Shown one piece after another: positions 1-12,300 of a DNA stretch of 64,000 nt; positions within the stretch are counted from its first letter, which is position 1; the number at the start of each line of letters is the position of its first letter. The position numbers were made by a program, and so were the translations under genes. The notes under the pieces are model-generated. The model was not told the origin of the DNA, did no database searches, and worked only from the letters and a program-made list of their open reading frames with translations. Source of the stretch: Daucus carota subsp. sativus (Eukaryota > Streptophyta > Magnoliopsida > Apiales > Apiaceae); assembly GCF_001625215.2 (NCBI RefSeq), contig NC_030383.2:57092949-57156948 (forward strand). Reading direction: 5' to 3'.

Positions 1-122
1 AGAAATAAGTCACTTTTTTTCAGAAAAAATTTATACATTTACATACATTTTTCAAAAATAAGTGAATTATTTTTGAAAAATAAGTAAATAAGACAAGCCA
101 AACTGGACAGTCATCAACCCTT

Positions 123-689
123 AGAGCATCTTCAATGGTACTCTTAAATCACTTTTTAAAATATACTCTCTCCATCCCACCAGGATGTTTACATTCACTG
201 TTTGCACGCATTTTGAGACTCTTATAAAGTATAGTTCAATAACATCTTTTTAATTTTTTCTTTTTTTGAATAAAAGTTTAAACGTCAAACTTTTTTTCAA
301 GAATTTTTTTAAAAATAAATATATAATGTAAGTATACTTTATAGGATCCTTAAAATGCGTGCCAAAAAGTAACGTAAAGAACCTGACGGGACGGAGGGAG
401 TAATATAATATTTGGCTCTTCGTGAGTTAAGACATTGAAAAAGATTTCAACTCCAATGCTCCTCTTTATACTTGCTCCTTATTCATATTTTATTCATATA
501 AATGAGAGAGAAAAATAAGAAGTGGGTATTGTTGGAGGTAAAGTTGGAGGAAAATCAATATTATATTCATGAAAAAGAAGTTAAGAGCTCTTCAATACTC
601 TTTAAAAAAAAAAGATTATAAACTCTTAAATTTTTAAAAAGCATCTAGAAGCTCATTGGAGCTCTAATTTCAGGAGATGCTCTTATAGT
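123..689. repeat. MITE with AGAGCATCTTC-type ends
   Basis: The left end reads AGAGCATCTTCAATGG and the right end, read backwards, AGAGCATCTCC, with a further CATTGGAGCTCT block just inside. Ends of the form 'gagcatctccaatgg' are typical of short non-autonomous plant DNA transposons. A Stowaway element sits inside it, so this one is the older. No target duplication was confirmed. Confidence 0.55.
166..400. repeat. Stowaway MITE (Tc1/mariner-like)
   Basis: Inverted ends CTCTCTCCATCCC and GGGACGGAGGGAG are flanked on both sides by the dinucleotide TA (164-165 and 401-402). The end CTCCCTCCGTCCC and the TA target are diagnostic of plant Stowaway MITEs. The element is 235 bp with no coding capacity and lies nested in the MITE at 123-689. 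Confidence 0.88.
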
Positions 690-1643
690 TTTTGCTCTCT
701 TGCCTCGAGATTCCGTATCATTATTTTGGTTCAATTAAATTATAAAATTGTTGAGGTTTCAATTATGATTACCTAGGTCGATTTAAGTTATAGATTGGAG
801 AGCCCCAGTAGTTTGACGCTTCCATTAATAGTGGTCTGTTGATACCTGGGTGAAAAAGTAATCTGTACTGATTTAAGTTATAGATTGGAGTAGCAAATAT
901 ATAAGCTACTTTATATGAAAAAAGATGGTCAATAAATTCGAAAGGATCAGCACTTCAGCGGCAACATTGTTCTAAAAATTATGATTTATATAAAACTTTT
1001 CTATTAATAAGTTCCTGATCAGTTTAAAAATATTTCATCGATTAACTTTGGATTTGACTAAAAAAATTTAATTTATCGAAAAAAATTCTGATAATTTTTT
1101 ATTAAATAATCAACTAATTTTGATTCCTAATTTCTGCAATCATGAAAATAGCGCATTATAACAGCTAGCCCGCGGTTTTTTGAATTTGTGATAAGTTGTT
1201 ACCAATATATCGTTGCATAGGTCATAAACTAATATCTAGTTTTTTTTGTGTTTTTTTTCTTTTGCTTAGTAATATACAGCTTTTGTTAAATAGGGAGCTG
1301 TAATTCCACATTGTCTTGTAACTTTATATGAGATTAGCCACACCAGTCCTTGGTTTTAGACTTTTAGACCCAAAAGTATTCGAAAATTAATTTATTTATA
1401 AACTAAGATGTACTGTGTGCCACATCAAGCACTTTATGAATGATGAATATGATTGTTAAAGAATCAAAAGAACAAAACAACTGTAATCTGCCTTATGTCT
1501 CAATTAACAAAAGAATGTCCTCCCCCCTACCTAATTTTTATCACATATATACCCCTTTTATCCTATCTAAAGAATATTGCAAGTAAAACAAACTAAACAC
1601 AACAAGGTTTGTAGTGACTAGACACATCTTTAAACAAGGTTAA

Positions 1644-4600
1644 TCAAGATTGAATGTGCACTAGCAGTCTGTCTTCGTCATCACTCGAGTCAGGTGGCAC
1701 CCTAGTCTTGATTGGTTTAAGCTTCAGGCCCATACTTTCAGGAGAGAGGAGCTCTGCCGAAATGCATGACGGGCTAAGTGGGCTTCTCGGACTGCCGTTC
1801 GGCTGGTACGGCCTGTACAGGCCGTACGCCATGAGGAAGTACTCCATTGGTATCAACATTGCATGTGGCTGCTCCTCTGTGACCAATGATCCGCATGCTT
1901 GGACCTGTAAAAATATTGTCAGATGTGAAGCTAAATTTTCCTTCAGAGAAGAATCTCGACTTATGGAATTTTTTTCAATGAAAAATCTGTGATTACTTCT
2001 ACTGAAACAACGAAGAGAATCATGTGAAGCAGACAAACATTTAAGGTATCATACCTCAACCAAGGCACAATATCTTCGGTCCAGTTTTGCAGTCATGTGG
2101 AGAGCTTCTGTATGGAAAGGAGATTGATCCCCCACAAAGATTAGCGTTCGGCATTTTAATGTCTTTAGGCCTTCGGTAATGTCAGGTCTCCTAATGATAA
2201 ATACATGGAAGTTTAGATACTATGCAGTCAAAAGAAATGATTCTTTAGGCAATACTGATTACTACTGCATGTCTTGCTGTAATACACAAACAGATCTTTT
2301 TATTCGAATTACCTATTTATTGCTTGGAGAAACCGCAAAACATTTGTGCCCTGCTTCTCATCCAGTAACTGCAACAAAGAACAATAAATTCAAACTTAAG
2401 AAGCCAAACACTGCAGAACAAATAGATTTAGTAACATCTTGCCAAAGCAGGAAATTGCATCCTTTCCTATAACATGGCACAGTAATAAAATGCAGGGTAG
2501 AATGGCCTAAATATTGAGATTTCTAAGATTTTTTCCATTCAAAACTGGTATCGTGCAAGTACACACTACAATCAAATTATTTAGATAAGATAATAAATGT
2601 CTAGTACACTCATATGCATGACAAAGAAAGGTGTACTGAAAGACCTAAGGTATTAACCTTTCTGCATGCTTGAACAATATCTGATTCTGGGAATTCTGGG
2701 CTGCCACGAACTTCCTGATAGGATTCATGAAGTCTCGTTATTCAAACCAACAGGTAACAAGAATTATCAAATTAATCATATATAATGAATACTATTGCTA
2801 AAGTTTTATTTCACCTCACTGAAGTATCGGTAGAGTAAACACTGCTTCAGTAAATGACACATCCCATAGAAATATAGCAAATTTGACATTACCTGCACTC
2901 ATAAATAAAAATAAGGTTCGTAAACTGTTCTGTTGGTACCTTAATTAGAGCAGGAAGTGTAACAATGTCATATTAATACCTTGTTACACAACCATTCAGT
3001 CCATGAGGGTGCTTTACATAGAGGAGAGATGAGTATCAGACCAAGAACTCGTTCCCTGTATTTTATCTGTAATATAAACCAAAAAAAATCAACAATCCTA
3101 AAATTCGTTTGAGAAAGCATGACAACTGAGAGTAGTACAGATTGATACATACAGCAAACAGGGTGACGATATAAGCTCCCGCCATTGCCCCCAGGAACAT
3201 CACTGCACCAAGCCTGAAAGGAGTGATATATGATTGGTTAAAAACAATCAGCCCAGACACACACACACGCACACATTATATACAAATGAACACTTTCAGA
3301 AAAGATCCTCTGTCGCATCTTTTGCTTCCAAGAAATTGGCCAACTAATTAGTCCCCTGATTAAAAAGATAATTCTTTCACACATAATTTGCTTCCCAGAG
3401 AGAGTCTCAATTCTAATGTAACAGAATACAGTCAAACAATATCCTCAATTACAGTACTACAGAATAGCTAAAGTAAAAAACAATCATCACGGACATAACT
3501 AGTAAAGTACAGCCTTGTTTTTAATATTGCTTTAACTATTAAAACCAGTGCATGAAAATCTAGTCCACATGGTATATGTTATACAAAGTCTTAGTACCAG
3601 ATCTATCACTCAAAGAGTTTACCTAAAATAATTAAGCACCTCAAGGATTTGATCCGTTAAATCATCAACAGAAGGCACAATGGCATCAGGACAAATTGCT
3701 GCAGCTCCTAACTGCAAGAACTCTTATAAGAAGCCAGAATATAATTAAAATTTGTATAATGGCACCTGTTGACAAAGAGAAATACTCGCAAAACGTAAAG
3801 TAATATGAAAATGAAATAGAAATTTAATTGCAAAGTAGTTATAAAGCAAAGAATTCACAAACCTCGTGCCCGGGGGGACTGATATGGTAGATGCAGAAAT
3901 TATGAAGCAGCAGAGATGCTGCTTCTGGACAAAAGAACAAACCTTGGAAGCAAGACATATCTGTTTATTCAAGAAAGTAACGATAAAAGCTTCATTACGA
4001 TACATATAATAACAAATAACACGAATACAAAACCGTGATATGATGAAAGAAGAAAAATGAAGCTTACGATTTAAAGCCAAATCAGGATAGGTAAGCAAAG
4101 CTGGTTTATCTGGGTCCCCATAAACAATAACAGAGACAGGACCACAGCGGGTCTTGACAATATGTTCCTAAACGAAATTAACAAGCTGTCAAACTGCTTA
4201 GATAAATATAAGGAAGCATATATAGGGGAATCAACACCAGAAACATGAAAAAAAAATTGAGGTTTTACTTTAGACTGTCCACTTCAAATAATTGATCCAA
4301 ACAATTTTTTAAAAATGCAAATTAATGATCATTTTCTTTATTAATGAACATTAAGCTAACATAAATCTCAGTTAAAAAAATTATTCTTTAAAAAATCATA
4401 CATGTGCACAGTCCCCTTTCTAAGCCAGCTTACTTCAAGAATTAACTAAAGTTTGCTATTGAATAAATGGCTTCTAATACTTGCTGGGTGACTACTGACT
4501 ACACACCAGATAAGATTTTCTACTTCAATCAACATAATGATGATGACACCCAACCAATAAGAGACAAGTAATACACTTTTTCAAGGGAAAGCAACAGTTA

Positions 4601-5598
4601 GCTATGTCAAAAAGTGACAGTTGTTACAAAAAAATCATCTGATGACTGTATTTTTCTACCAATTAAGATAAGAACTCAAAATTAATAACAAATGAGAAAC
4701 ACGGCACATAGATCGATACAAACGCAAAATTGTAATTAGAAGAAGTGTCTTAAGCTATGTTTGTTCAGGGGATAAATATTTCAAATTATTGGTTTGCAGT
4801 ACTTGCTGTAAATTGCTAAATTTATATCTAAAGCTATATCACCAGTTGAATCTCAATCAATCATCTCACCATTTTAATGGCTTAATAAACACCTGGGGAG
4901 ATAGCAGGATTACCGAGGCCCTTAAAATGAACTAGAAAGTGACTGATATAGAGGATAAGAACAACAAAATTAGCAAGTATAAAATCCCATTGAATTTGTT
5001 TTGAAATCATACCATCAGTTTTATAAAAAAGGATCATAACACCTAATTGACACAAACACTATCCAAAATTGTTACCTCCAACAATAATTAATGCAAACAA
5101 GCAAGACCTTGGTGTTGCTATGATCAAGTTCACTCCAATTGTGGGCATCAATCATTTAATTCGGGGAAAGCAAAAATCTTAACTGTTGTAATTAAACTAC
5201 ACTCAGCTAAACTAACACAAACAGACACACAGTAACTCATCAAATAGACAAGGCTCATAAATATGCAAGTCAAGAAACCCAAACACAAGAACCAAAGATA
5301 CCAAAATTAACAAGAATTCGATAAATGAAAAGTGAAAGATCTACAATTTCAAGAATTACACAAACCCCACTTAAAAAGATTGCACTTTGATCCACCCCAA
5401 GAATCCAAAACCAAAAAAAAAAAAAAAAAAATTCACAACAAAAGAAACCCCATTCTGCAGTTGGGTATGTATTATATCCAAGAACACACCTTCGACTAAA
5501 AAAATAAAATATTTTCAGATGATTTATATATATAATACCTTTCCACCAAGAAGAATAGTGTTCATATCAACAAGAACCGAACCACTTGACTCAGCCAT
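1644..5598 (-). CDS. NDL: N-myc downregulated-like protein (NDL), copy A
   Basis: Plant NDL/NDRG protein, an alpha/beta-hydrolase fold thought to lack catalytic activity. In Arabidopsis NDL1 binds the G-beta subunit AGB1 and affects auxin transport. I model eleven exons, all GT-AG: 5598-5539, 4167-4068, 3960-3863, 3711-3623, 3213-3153, 3066-2980, 2892-2815, 2714-2658, 2368-2313, 2190-2055 and 1904-1644. Together they give 360 residues, slightly more than the roughly 345 usual. The start ([15 protein letters not shown]) fits the family. Recognisable blocks are [11 protein letters not shown] (exon 2), [12 protein letters not shown] (exon 3), GAYIVTLFA (exon 5), [19 protein letters not shown] (exon 6), [12 protein letters not shown] (exon 10) and the C-terminal [10 protein letters not shown] and [13 protein letters not shown]. 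The tail after IKTR (residues [14 protein letters not shown]) is acidic. No frameshift or stop was seen. A near-identical paralogue lies 7.7 kb away in the same orientation. Confidence 0.93.
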
Positions 5599-6203
5599 GC
5601 TTGTCAGCTCTCTTCTATCTCTCTCTCCTCTCTCTGTTTAGAAGATTTGAGTTTGGGTGGCTTAGAGGAAGGGGTTGCTTTGTTCTGGCTTGCTTTCTCT
5701 CTCTAGAATTTATATTTAGTGAGAGAGATATACAGTTGTGTCTGGTCAAGAAATTGGTAAAGCCAGTTTGTCATAGCTGACCATGGTCAAATATTTTAAC
5801 CATGGTTAACCGCCGACAGCTTGGCCGTTGTTTTCTCGTATTCTTGTAGATACGGTGTCGTTCTGGTTGAAATTTGTTAGACAGATTTAAAATTCCGCTA
5901 GATAGAGCCATAGAGGAGTGATGTTGCTATAAAACTTGTTAATGATATTTGATTTCTAATTTTGTATTTTATTTGATGCCTCTTTTCTTTACCTCAGGGA
6001 ATTCACCCGCATTTAAAAGTAGTTTTACTGATTAATTTAATTCACTTTTGAATAAAAATATAATATTTACATATTCATTTAGAAATATAAAATATTAGGC
6101 AAATTATAAAATTATATAATATTGGTCAAACAGGGAAAAAGAAGTAAAATGAAATGCAGGGAGGACTGTGAAAAATATATTTTAATGTTGAATCGTAATC
6201 ATA
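5599..6203. other. Upstream region of NDL copy A
   Basis: It holds CT-rich stretches (ctctctct) just upstream of the start codon, typical of plant 5' leaders, then a conserved palindromic motif listed separately. Homology with copy B continues to about 6075, after which the copies diverge. No TATA box can be assigned with confidence. Confidence 0.45.
5779..5810. promoter_or_regulatory. Conserved paired ACCATGGT palindromes upstream of NDL A
   Basis: Two CCATGG palindromes about 20 bp apart, the first running into GGTCAA (a W-box core read on the other strand), lie 181 bp upstream of the start codon. The same arrangement lies 181 bp upstream of the NDL B start (13703-13734). Conservation may only reflect recent duplication, so a regulatory role is a guess. 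Confidence 0.3.
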
Positions 6204-6727
6204 TCTATGTTATACTATTAAAATCGAGATATTAAAAGTTTGGTCGTCGATACTTAGGCAGAATTATGGGCCACTTATATAATTGATTATTTTTTTTAAC
6301 TAAAATTATTTTATTTTTATATATTTCTTGACTAAAAAAACTTAATTTTTTAAAAATAACATTGGATAACATAGCAACTACTAAAAAACTGATTTTCTAA
6401 AATAACACAGACAACATACATATAAAAAAGTAAAGATAATATTATTATATATATGTATTAACATAAAATTTAATGTACGTTCAACTAAATACAGAAATTT
6501 TATTTTTAATTACTCCATGTTATTTTAAATGTAATTATATCATAAATATATACTATTTGTTTATATTATACTATACTATATTATTATTGTTATTATTATC
6601 TTATTAGAACTGATATATTAGTAATTTTATTGGGTCAGTATTACTGATTTATTTTTAATTAAAAAATATAGACAATAAAATTAAAAATATTATAAATCAC
6701 TCGTGCATAGCACTGTTTATAAGCTAG
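6204..6727 (+). mobile_element. Small non-autonomous Helitron
   Basis: It begins TCTATGTTATACTATTAAAA after an A and ends CTAG before a T, as expected for Helitron insertion between A and T without target duplication. A short hairpin (GTGC, ATA, GCAC) lies 10 bases before the terminal CTAG. It is 524 bp, AT-rich and non-coding. Confidence 0.7.
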
Positions 6728-7247
6728 TTTTAATTACGATATAGGATCGATGTGAGGAACAGTATTGTATTAATAAGGTTAATATTAAATTGGCCACCTT
6801 TTGGGACAAAATATCTTGTTTGACCCACTTATTTTATGGGGGACTTATTTAAGCTATTATAAATCAGTTATATATCATTTCACCCACTTTATTATTCATA
6901 CCTCTTTACTTAATTCTTTATCAGAAATAAACTGTTTGTTATGTTACTATAACATCACTTCGAGTATTTTCATAATTGTTTCTAATATTTATCAAAATGA
7001 ATTGGGGATTTCTGAAGCAGCATAACTAGGGTGATCACATAAATATATATATATCTATAGCTTTTTTTTTTAACGATGTAGCTATGTTTCTAGGAATTTC
7101 AAAATTATTATGATAAATATCAGAGACACATATTAAAGTACCGAAGTGGTTTTGTAGTAAAAAAACAAACTATTGATTTTTGATAAATGATTAAATAAAA
7201 ATAGGTATGAATAGTTATGTGGCTAAAATGATATATATATATATATA
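6728..7247. other. AT-rich intergenic stretch, nothing recognised
   Basis: Only short chance open frames are seen. The words 'tatcttgtttgacccact' at about 6811 recur in inverted form around 7840-7870, beyond the MITE and microsatellite. This suggests an older, larger inverted-repeat element into which the TA tract and MITE were inserted. Confidence 0.35.
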
Positions 7248-7738
7248 GGGGTTTGTTCAAATACAAACCAACTTTATCATAAAAACCTAAAAACCAATTT
7301 CAAAACTAAACAAATATCCCCCCAAACTCTTAAAAACTAACAATATCACCCCCCTAGCTTTGCCATCAACTTCCCCAAACTTACACTTTCCACCTCGCCA
7401 CGTCACCGCAGGGGTCCCCCACTGCTGACGTGGCACTGCCACGTCAGCACTGGGTCACACCCACTGCTGACGTGGCACTGCCACGTCAGCACCTGCTGAT
7501 GTGGCACTGCCACGTCATCTGCCGCGTCAGTAGTGGGCTGACCCTGTGCTGACGTGGCAGCTGATGTGGCTGTGCCACGTCAGCAGGTGCTGACGTGGCA
7601 GATGATGTCAGCAGTGGACCCCCCCCAGAAAAATAAAAAAAATAAAAAATAAAAAGATTGGAGTGCTCATAGCAAAAATGGGAGTGGAAATAGTGGTTTT
7701 TAGGTTTGTATGAGAGTGTGGTTTGTAGTGGAATAAGC

Positions 7739-7741
<3 letters not shown>
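7248..7741. repeat. MITE with palindromic TGACGTGG array in a TA tract
   Basis: The inverted ends are GGGGTTTGTTCAAATACAAA and, read back, GGGGCTTATTCCACTACAAA. A second inverted pair (aacctaaaaacc) lies just inside. The core, about 7395-7620, is GC-rich and built of alternating TGCTGACGTGGCA and its reverse complement. I count nine exact TGACGTGG or CCACGTCA words. The element is flanked by TA repeats on both sides. It has no coding capacity. Confidence 0.75.

Positions 7742-7810
<69 letters not shown>
7742..7810. repeat. TA dinucleotide microsatellite
   Basis: An uninterrupted TA repeat of about 69 bases abuts the right end of the MITE at 7248-7741. A shorter TA tract lies at the left end, so the element probably inserted in a longer TA microsatellite. 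Confidence 0.9.
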
Positions 7811-7812
<2 letters not shown>

Positions 7813-8368
7813 TTTATAGTGGCTTAAATGAGTCCCTGATAACATGAGTGGGTCAAGTGAGATATTCTGACGCAACGGGGTGATCAGTTTGATATAAACC
7901 CTATATTAATATAACGATCCTATTTAGGAATTAACTGTTAGGTTTGAATTAATTGTTTTCTAACTTATTTAATTAGCTGTTTTGACTAGATAATTCAATT
8001 AGTTGTTTGTATAAAAGCGTTTGGTAAAATACTATTAGCTGATAGTTACTTAAATAACACAAAATGACTAATAAAAACACTGAAATATATTTAAAATTAA
8101 ATAATAATCATTCGTTTTGTTTAATGCAGGAACATTAATATCAACTTTAACGTTTTAAGTGAAACTTAATTTTTAAAAAAATGTTTAATCTGTTAAAAAA
8201 ATATTATATTCATAATCGCCGGATATTCATCCAACAACTGGAAATGACAAATCTTCCGTAACACACATGCCAAGGACTACACCCATTTCACATTGTCTTC
8301 TAACTTTAGATGAGATTAGCTTCACAAGTCCTTTAGACCAAAACGTACGTGAAAATTAGATTAATTAG
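7811..8368. other. Intergenic stretch between MITE and NDL block B
   Basis: AT-rich sequence without coding signal. From about 8287 it matches the region from 1307, so this is the left edge of duplicated block B before a transposon-like insertion interrupts it. Confidence 0.4.
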
Positions 8369-9130
8369 AGTATCTTCGGCACTGATAAATCAGGAGGCTA
8401 TCTAAATATATGATACATAATTCAAGTTTTAAAAAGTGAGGATTTAATATTGATTCACAACTTTAACAATAATCACTACCTATGTTGCCTATTATTAAAG
8501 TCAAAATCTTTTAACAAAATGATAAAATATGAGAAAAAGTATACAAAAGGTGAGGTTTGAATACTTAATTATTAAAAAACAAATGAAGGGTGGGATAAGC
8601 ATGAAAAATGAATACTTAATATTTAAAGAATGAACAGAATTCTCCTGCAATGAGGCTTTTAGAGCACCGGCAGATTAGTTAAATGAGGTCCTAAGCTATA
8701 ATTTTGAGTAATATGTATAAAAACTCACATCAACAGACTGCTCATTCCCTAAAAATTTTCCATTCCTCATAAATAATGCATAACACATTCCTCATTTGAT
8801 TTTTAATGATTAGATATTCAACCCTCACCTTTTGAACACTTTTTCTCGAAAGAATTTGAATTTAATATTATAATAATAATAGAGAACACAAATAGAGATT
8901 AGTGTTGGAGTTGTCAATCAATATAAAATCCCTATTTTTTAGAAATTGAATTGTGTGTTGAAGTTGTCAATCAATATAAAATCCCTATTTTTTAGAAATT
9001 GAATATAAAATCCCTATTTTTTAGAAATTGAATTGTTTATCGTATATTTAGAAACCTCCCTAGACACTTCCAGAGATGCTCTACATATTCCTTAAAATTA
9101 TAATATATAACTAATATGTTGGAGATGCTT
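8369..9130. repeat. MITE-like insertion, possibly composite, with internal direct repeats
   Basis: It is absent from the matching place in block A. Its left end AGAGTATCTTCGGCAC and right end (read back AAGCATCTCCAACATATT) belong to the same 'agcatctcc' class as 123-689. Further copies of such ends at about 8661 (gagcaccggcag) and 9072 (agagatgctct) suggest one element nested in another. Near 8900-9040 a unit ending in 'ataaaatccctatttttt' is repeated about three times. Confidence 0.5.
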
Positions 9131-9343
9131 GGCATCAAGCACTTTATATGATTGTTAAAGAATCAAAAGAACGAAACAACTGTAATCTGCCTTATGTCTC
9201 AAGTAACAAAAGAATGTCCTGTCCCCTACCTATTTTTTTATCACATATTTACCCCTTTTATCCTATTTAAAGAATATTGCATGTAAAACAAACTAAATAC
9301 AACAAGGTCTGTAGTAACTACAAACAGCTTTAAACAAGGTTAA

Positions 9344-12300
9344 TCAAGATTGAATGTGCACTAGCAGTCTGTCTTCATCATCACTTGAGTCAGGTGGCAC
9401 CCTAGTCTTGATTGGTTTAAGCTTCAAGCCCATACTTTCAGGAGAGAGGAGCTCTGCAGAAATGCATGACGGGCTAAGTGGGCTCCTCGGGCTGCCGTTC
9501 AGCTGGTAAGGCCTGTACAGGCCGTATGCCATGAGGAAGTACTCCATTGGTATCAACATTGCATGTGGCTGCTCCTCTGTAACCAATGATCCACATGCTT
9601 GTACCTGTAAAAAAAAAGTTGTCAGATGTAAAGCTAAATTTTCCTTCAGGGAAGAATCTCTAGTTATGGAAAGTTTTGAAAAATCTGTGATTACTTTTAT
9701 TGAAACAACGAAGAGAATCGTGTGAGCAGACAAACATTTAAGGTATCATACCTCAACTAAGGCACAATATCTTCTGTCCAGTTTTCCAGTCATGTGGAGA
9801 GCTTCTGAATGGAAAGGAGATTGATCCCCCACAAAGATTAGTGTTCGGCATTTTAATGTCTTTAGGCCTTCAGTAATGTCAGGTCTCCTAATGATAAATA
9901 CATGGAAGTTTAGATACTATGAAGTCGAAAGAAATGATTCATACTACGTATTCAACAGAAATGATACTTTAAGCAATACTGATTACTACTGCATGTCTTG
10001 CTGTAATACACAAACAGATCTTTCTATTCAAATTACCTATTTATTGCTTGAAGAAACCGCAAAACATTTGCGCCCTGCTTCTCATCCAGTAACTGCAACA
10101 AAGAACAATAAATTCAAACTTAAAAAGCCAAAAACTGCAGAACAAATAGATTTAATAACATCTTGCCAAAGCAGGAAATTGCTTCCTTTCCTATGACATG
10201 GCACAGTAATAAAATGCAGGGTAGAATGGCCTAAATATTGAGATTTCTAAGATTTTTTCCATTCGAAACTGGTATTGTGCAAGTACACACTACAATCAAA
10301 TCATTTAGAGAAGATAATGAATGTCTAGTACACTTATATGCATGACAAAGAAAGGTATACTGAAAGAGCTAAGGTTAATACCTTTCTGCATGCTTGAACA
10401 ATATCTGATTCTGGGAATTCTGGGCTGCCACGAACTTCCTGATAGGATTCATGAAGTCTCGTTATTCAAACCAACAGGTAACAAGAATTATCAAATTAAT
10501 CATATATAATGAATACTATTGCTAAAGTTTTATTTCACCTCACTGAAGTATCGGTAGAGTAAACACTGCTTCAGTAAATGACACATCCCATAGAAATATA
10601 GCAAATTTGACATAACCTGCAATCATAAATAAAATTAAGGTTCGTAAACTGTTATAGTTGGGGCCTTAATTAGAGCAGGAAGTATAATATTGTCATATTA
10701 AATATTGATACCTTGTTACACAACCATTCAGTCCATGAGGGTGCTTTACATAGAGGGGAGATGAGTATCAGACCAAGAACTCGTTCCCTGTATTTTATCT
10801 GTAATATAAACCAAACGTAATCAACAATCCTAAAATACGTTTGAGAAAGCATGACAACTGAGAGTAGTACAGATTACTACATACAGCAAACAGGGTGACA
10901 ATATAAGCACCCGCCATTGCCCCCAGGCACATCACTGCACCAAGCCTGAAAGGAGTGATATATAATTGCTTAATAATAAACATATCTTGATACACACACA
11001 CACACACATTATCAGAACTTCAAGTGTATTTTATAATATACTAGTGAACACTTTCAGAAAAGATCCTCTGTCGCATCTTTTGCTTCCAAGAAACTGGCCA
11101 ACTAATTAGTACCCTAATTAATAAAGATGATTCTTTCGCTCATATTTTGCTTCCCAGAAAGAGTCCCAATTCTAATGTAACAGAATACAGTCAAACAATA
11201 TCCTCAATTACAGTACTACAGAATAGGTAAAGTAAATTACTGCGTACTTATATGGATCAACTTGGAAGATATGTGTCCATGATGATTGATAAAAAAAAAA
11301 TAAGGCTCTTTTTCCCGAAAGAAATGAATAAAAAGATAACGACCTATATATGAAAATAACTAGTATAGTACAGCCTTGTTTTAAATATTGCTTTAACTAC
11401 TAAAACCATTATATGAAAATCTCATCCACATAGTATGTGTTATACAAAGTCTTAGTACCAGATCTATCACTCAAAGAGTTTACCTAAAATAATTAAGCAC
11501 CTCGAGGATTTGATCCGTTAAATCATCAACAGAAGGCACTATGTCATCAGGACTAATTGCTGCAGCTCCTAACTGCAAGAACTCTTATAAGAAGCCAGAA
11601 TATAATTAAAATGTGTATATTGGCACTCGTTGACAAAGAGAAAAACTCGCAAAACGTTGAGTAATAGTATGAAATAGAAATTCAACAGTCAAATAGTTAT
11701 ATAGCAAAGAATTCACAAACCTCATGCCCGGGGGGACTGATATGGTAGATGCAGAAATTATGAAGCAGCAGAGATGCTGCTTCTGGACAAAAGAACAAAC
11801 CTTGGAAGCATGACATATCTGTTTATTCAAGAAAGTAACGATAAAAACTACATCACATTACATATAATAACAAATAACACGGATATAAAACCCTGATATG
11901 ATGAAAGAAGAAAACTGAAACTTACGATTTAAAGCCAAATCAGGATAGGTAAGCAAAGCTGGTTTATCTGGGTCCCCGTAAACAATAACAGAGACAGGAC
12001 CACAGCGGGTCTTGACAATATGTTCCTAAATGAAATTAGCATAAGCTGTCAAACTGCTTAGACAAAAATTAGAAAGCATATACAGGGGAATCAACACCAG
12101 AAACATGAAAAAAAAATTGAGGTTTTACTTTAGCTGTCCAATTCAAAATATTGTTCCAAACAATCATTTAAAAATGCAAATCAATGATCATTTTCTTTAT
12201 TAATGAACCTTCAGCTAAGGTAAATCTCAATTAAAAAAATTATTCTCTTTAAAAGATCATATCATGTGCACCTCCCCTTTCTAAGCCAGCTTACTTCAAC

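Larger units (their letters stand above)
1..1643. other. Intergenic region with nested MITEs
   Basis: No coding exon is visible here. The first 110 bases look like the tail of a short TIR transposon (a 'gccaaac' motif like other elements in the window). Bases 123-689 are a MITE with a Stowaway inside it, listed separately. From about 1307 the sequence matches the region from 8287, marking the left end of the duplicated NDL block. The rest is AT-rich with nothing recognisable. Confidence 0.5.
1307..6075. repeat. Duplicated block, copy A (contains NDL copy A)
   Basis: The whole stretch, introns and upstream region included, aligns with 8287-14007. Exon sizes are identical in the two copies and many introns match almost base for base, so the duplication is fairly recent. 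Copy B carries an extra MITE-like insertion at about 8369-9130. Copy A carries extra bases between exon 1 and the matching intron sequence (about 5482-5540). Confidence 0.85.

Noticed and set aside
1654-1992. Plus-strand open frame of 112 codons
   Set aside because: It is opposite the last exon of NDL copy A and has a matching shadow in copy B.
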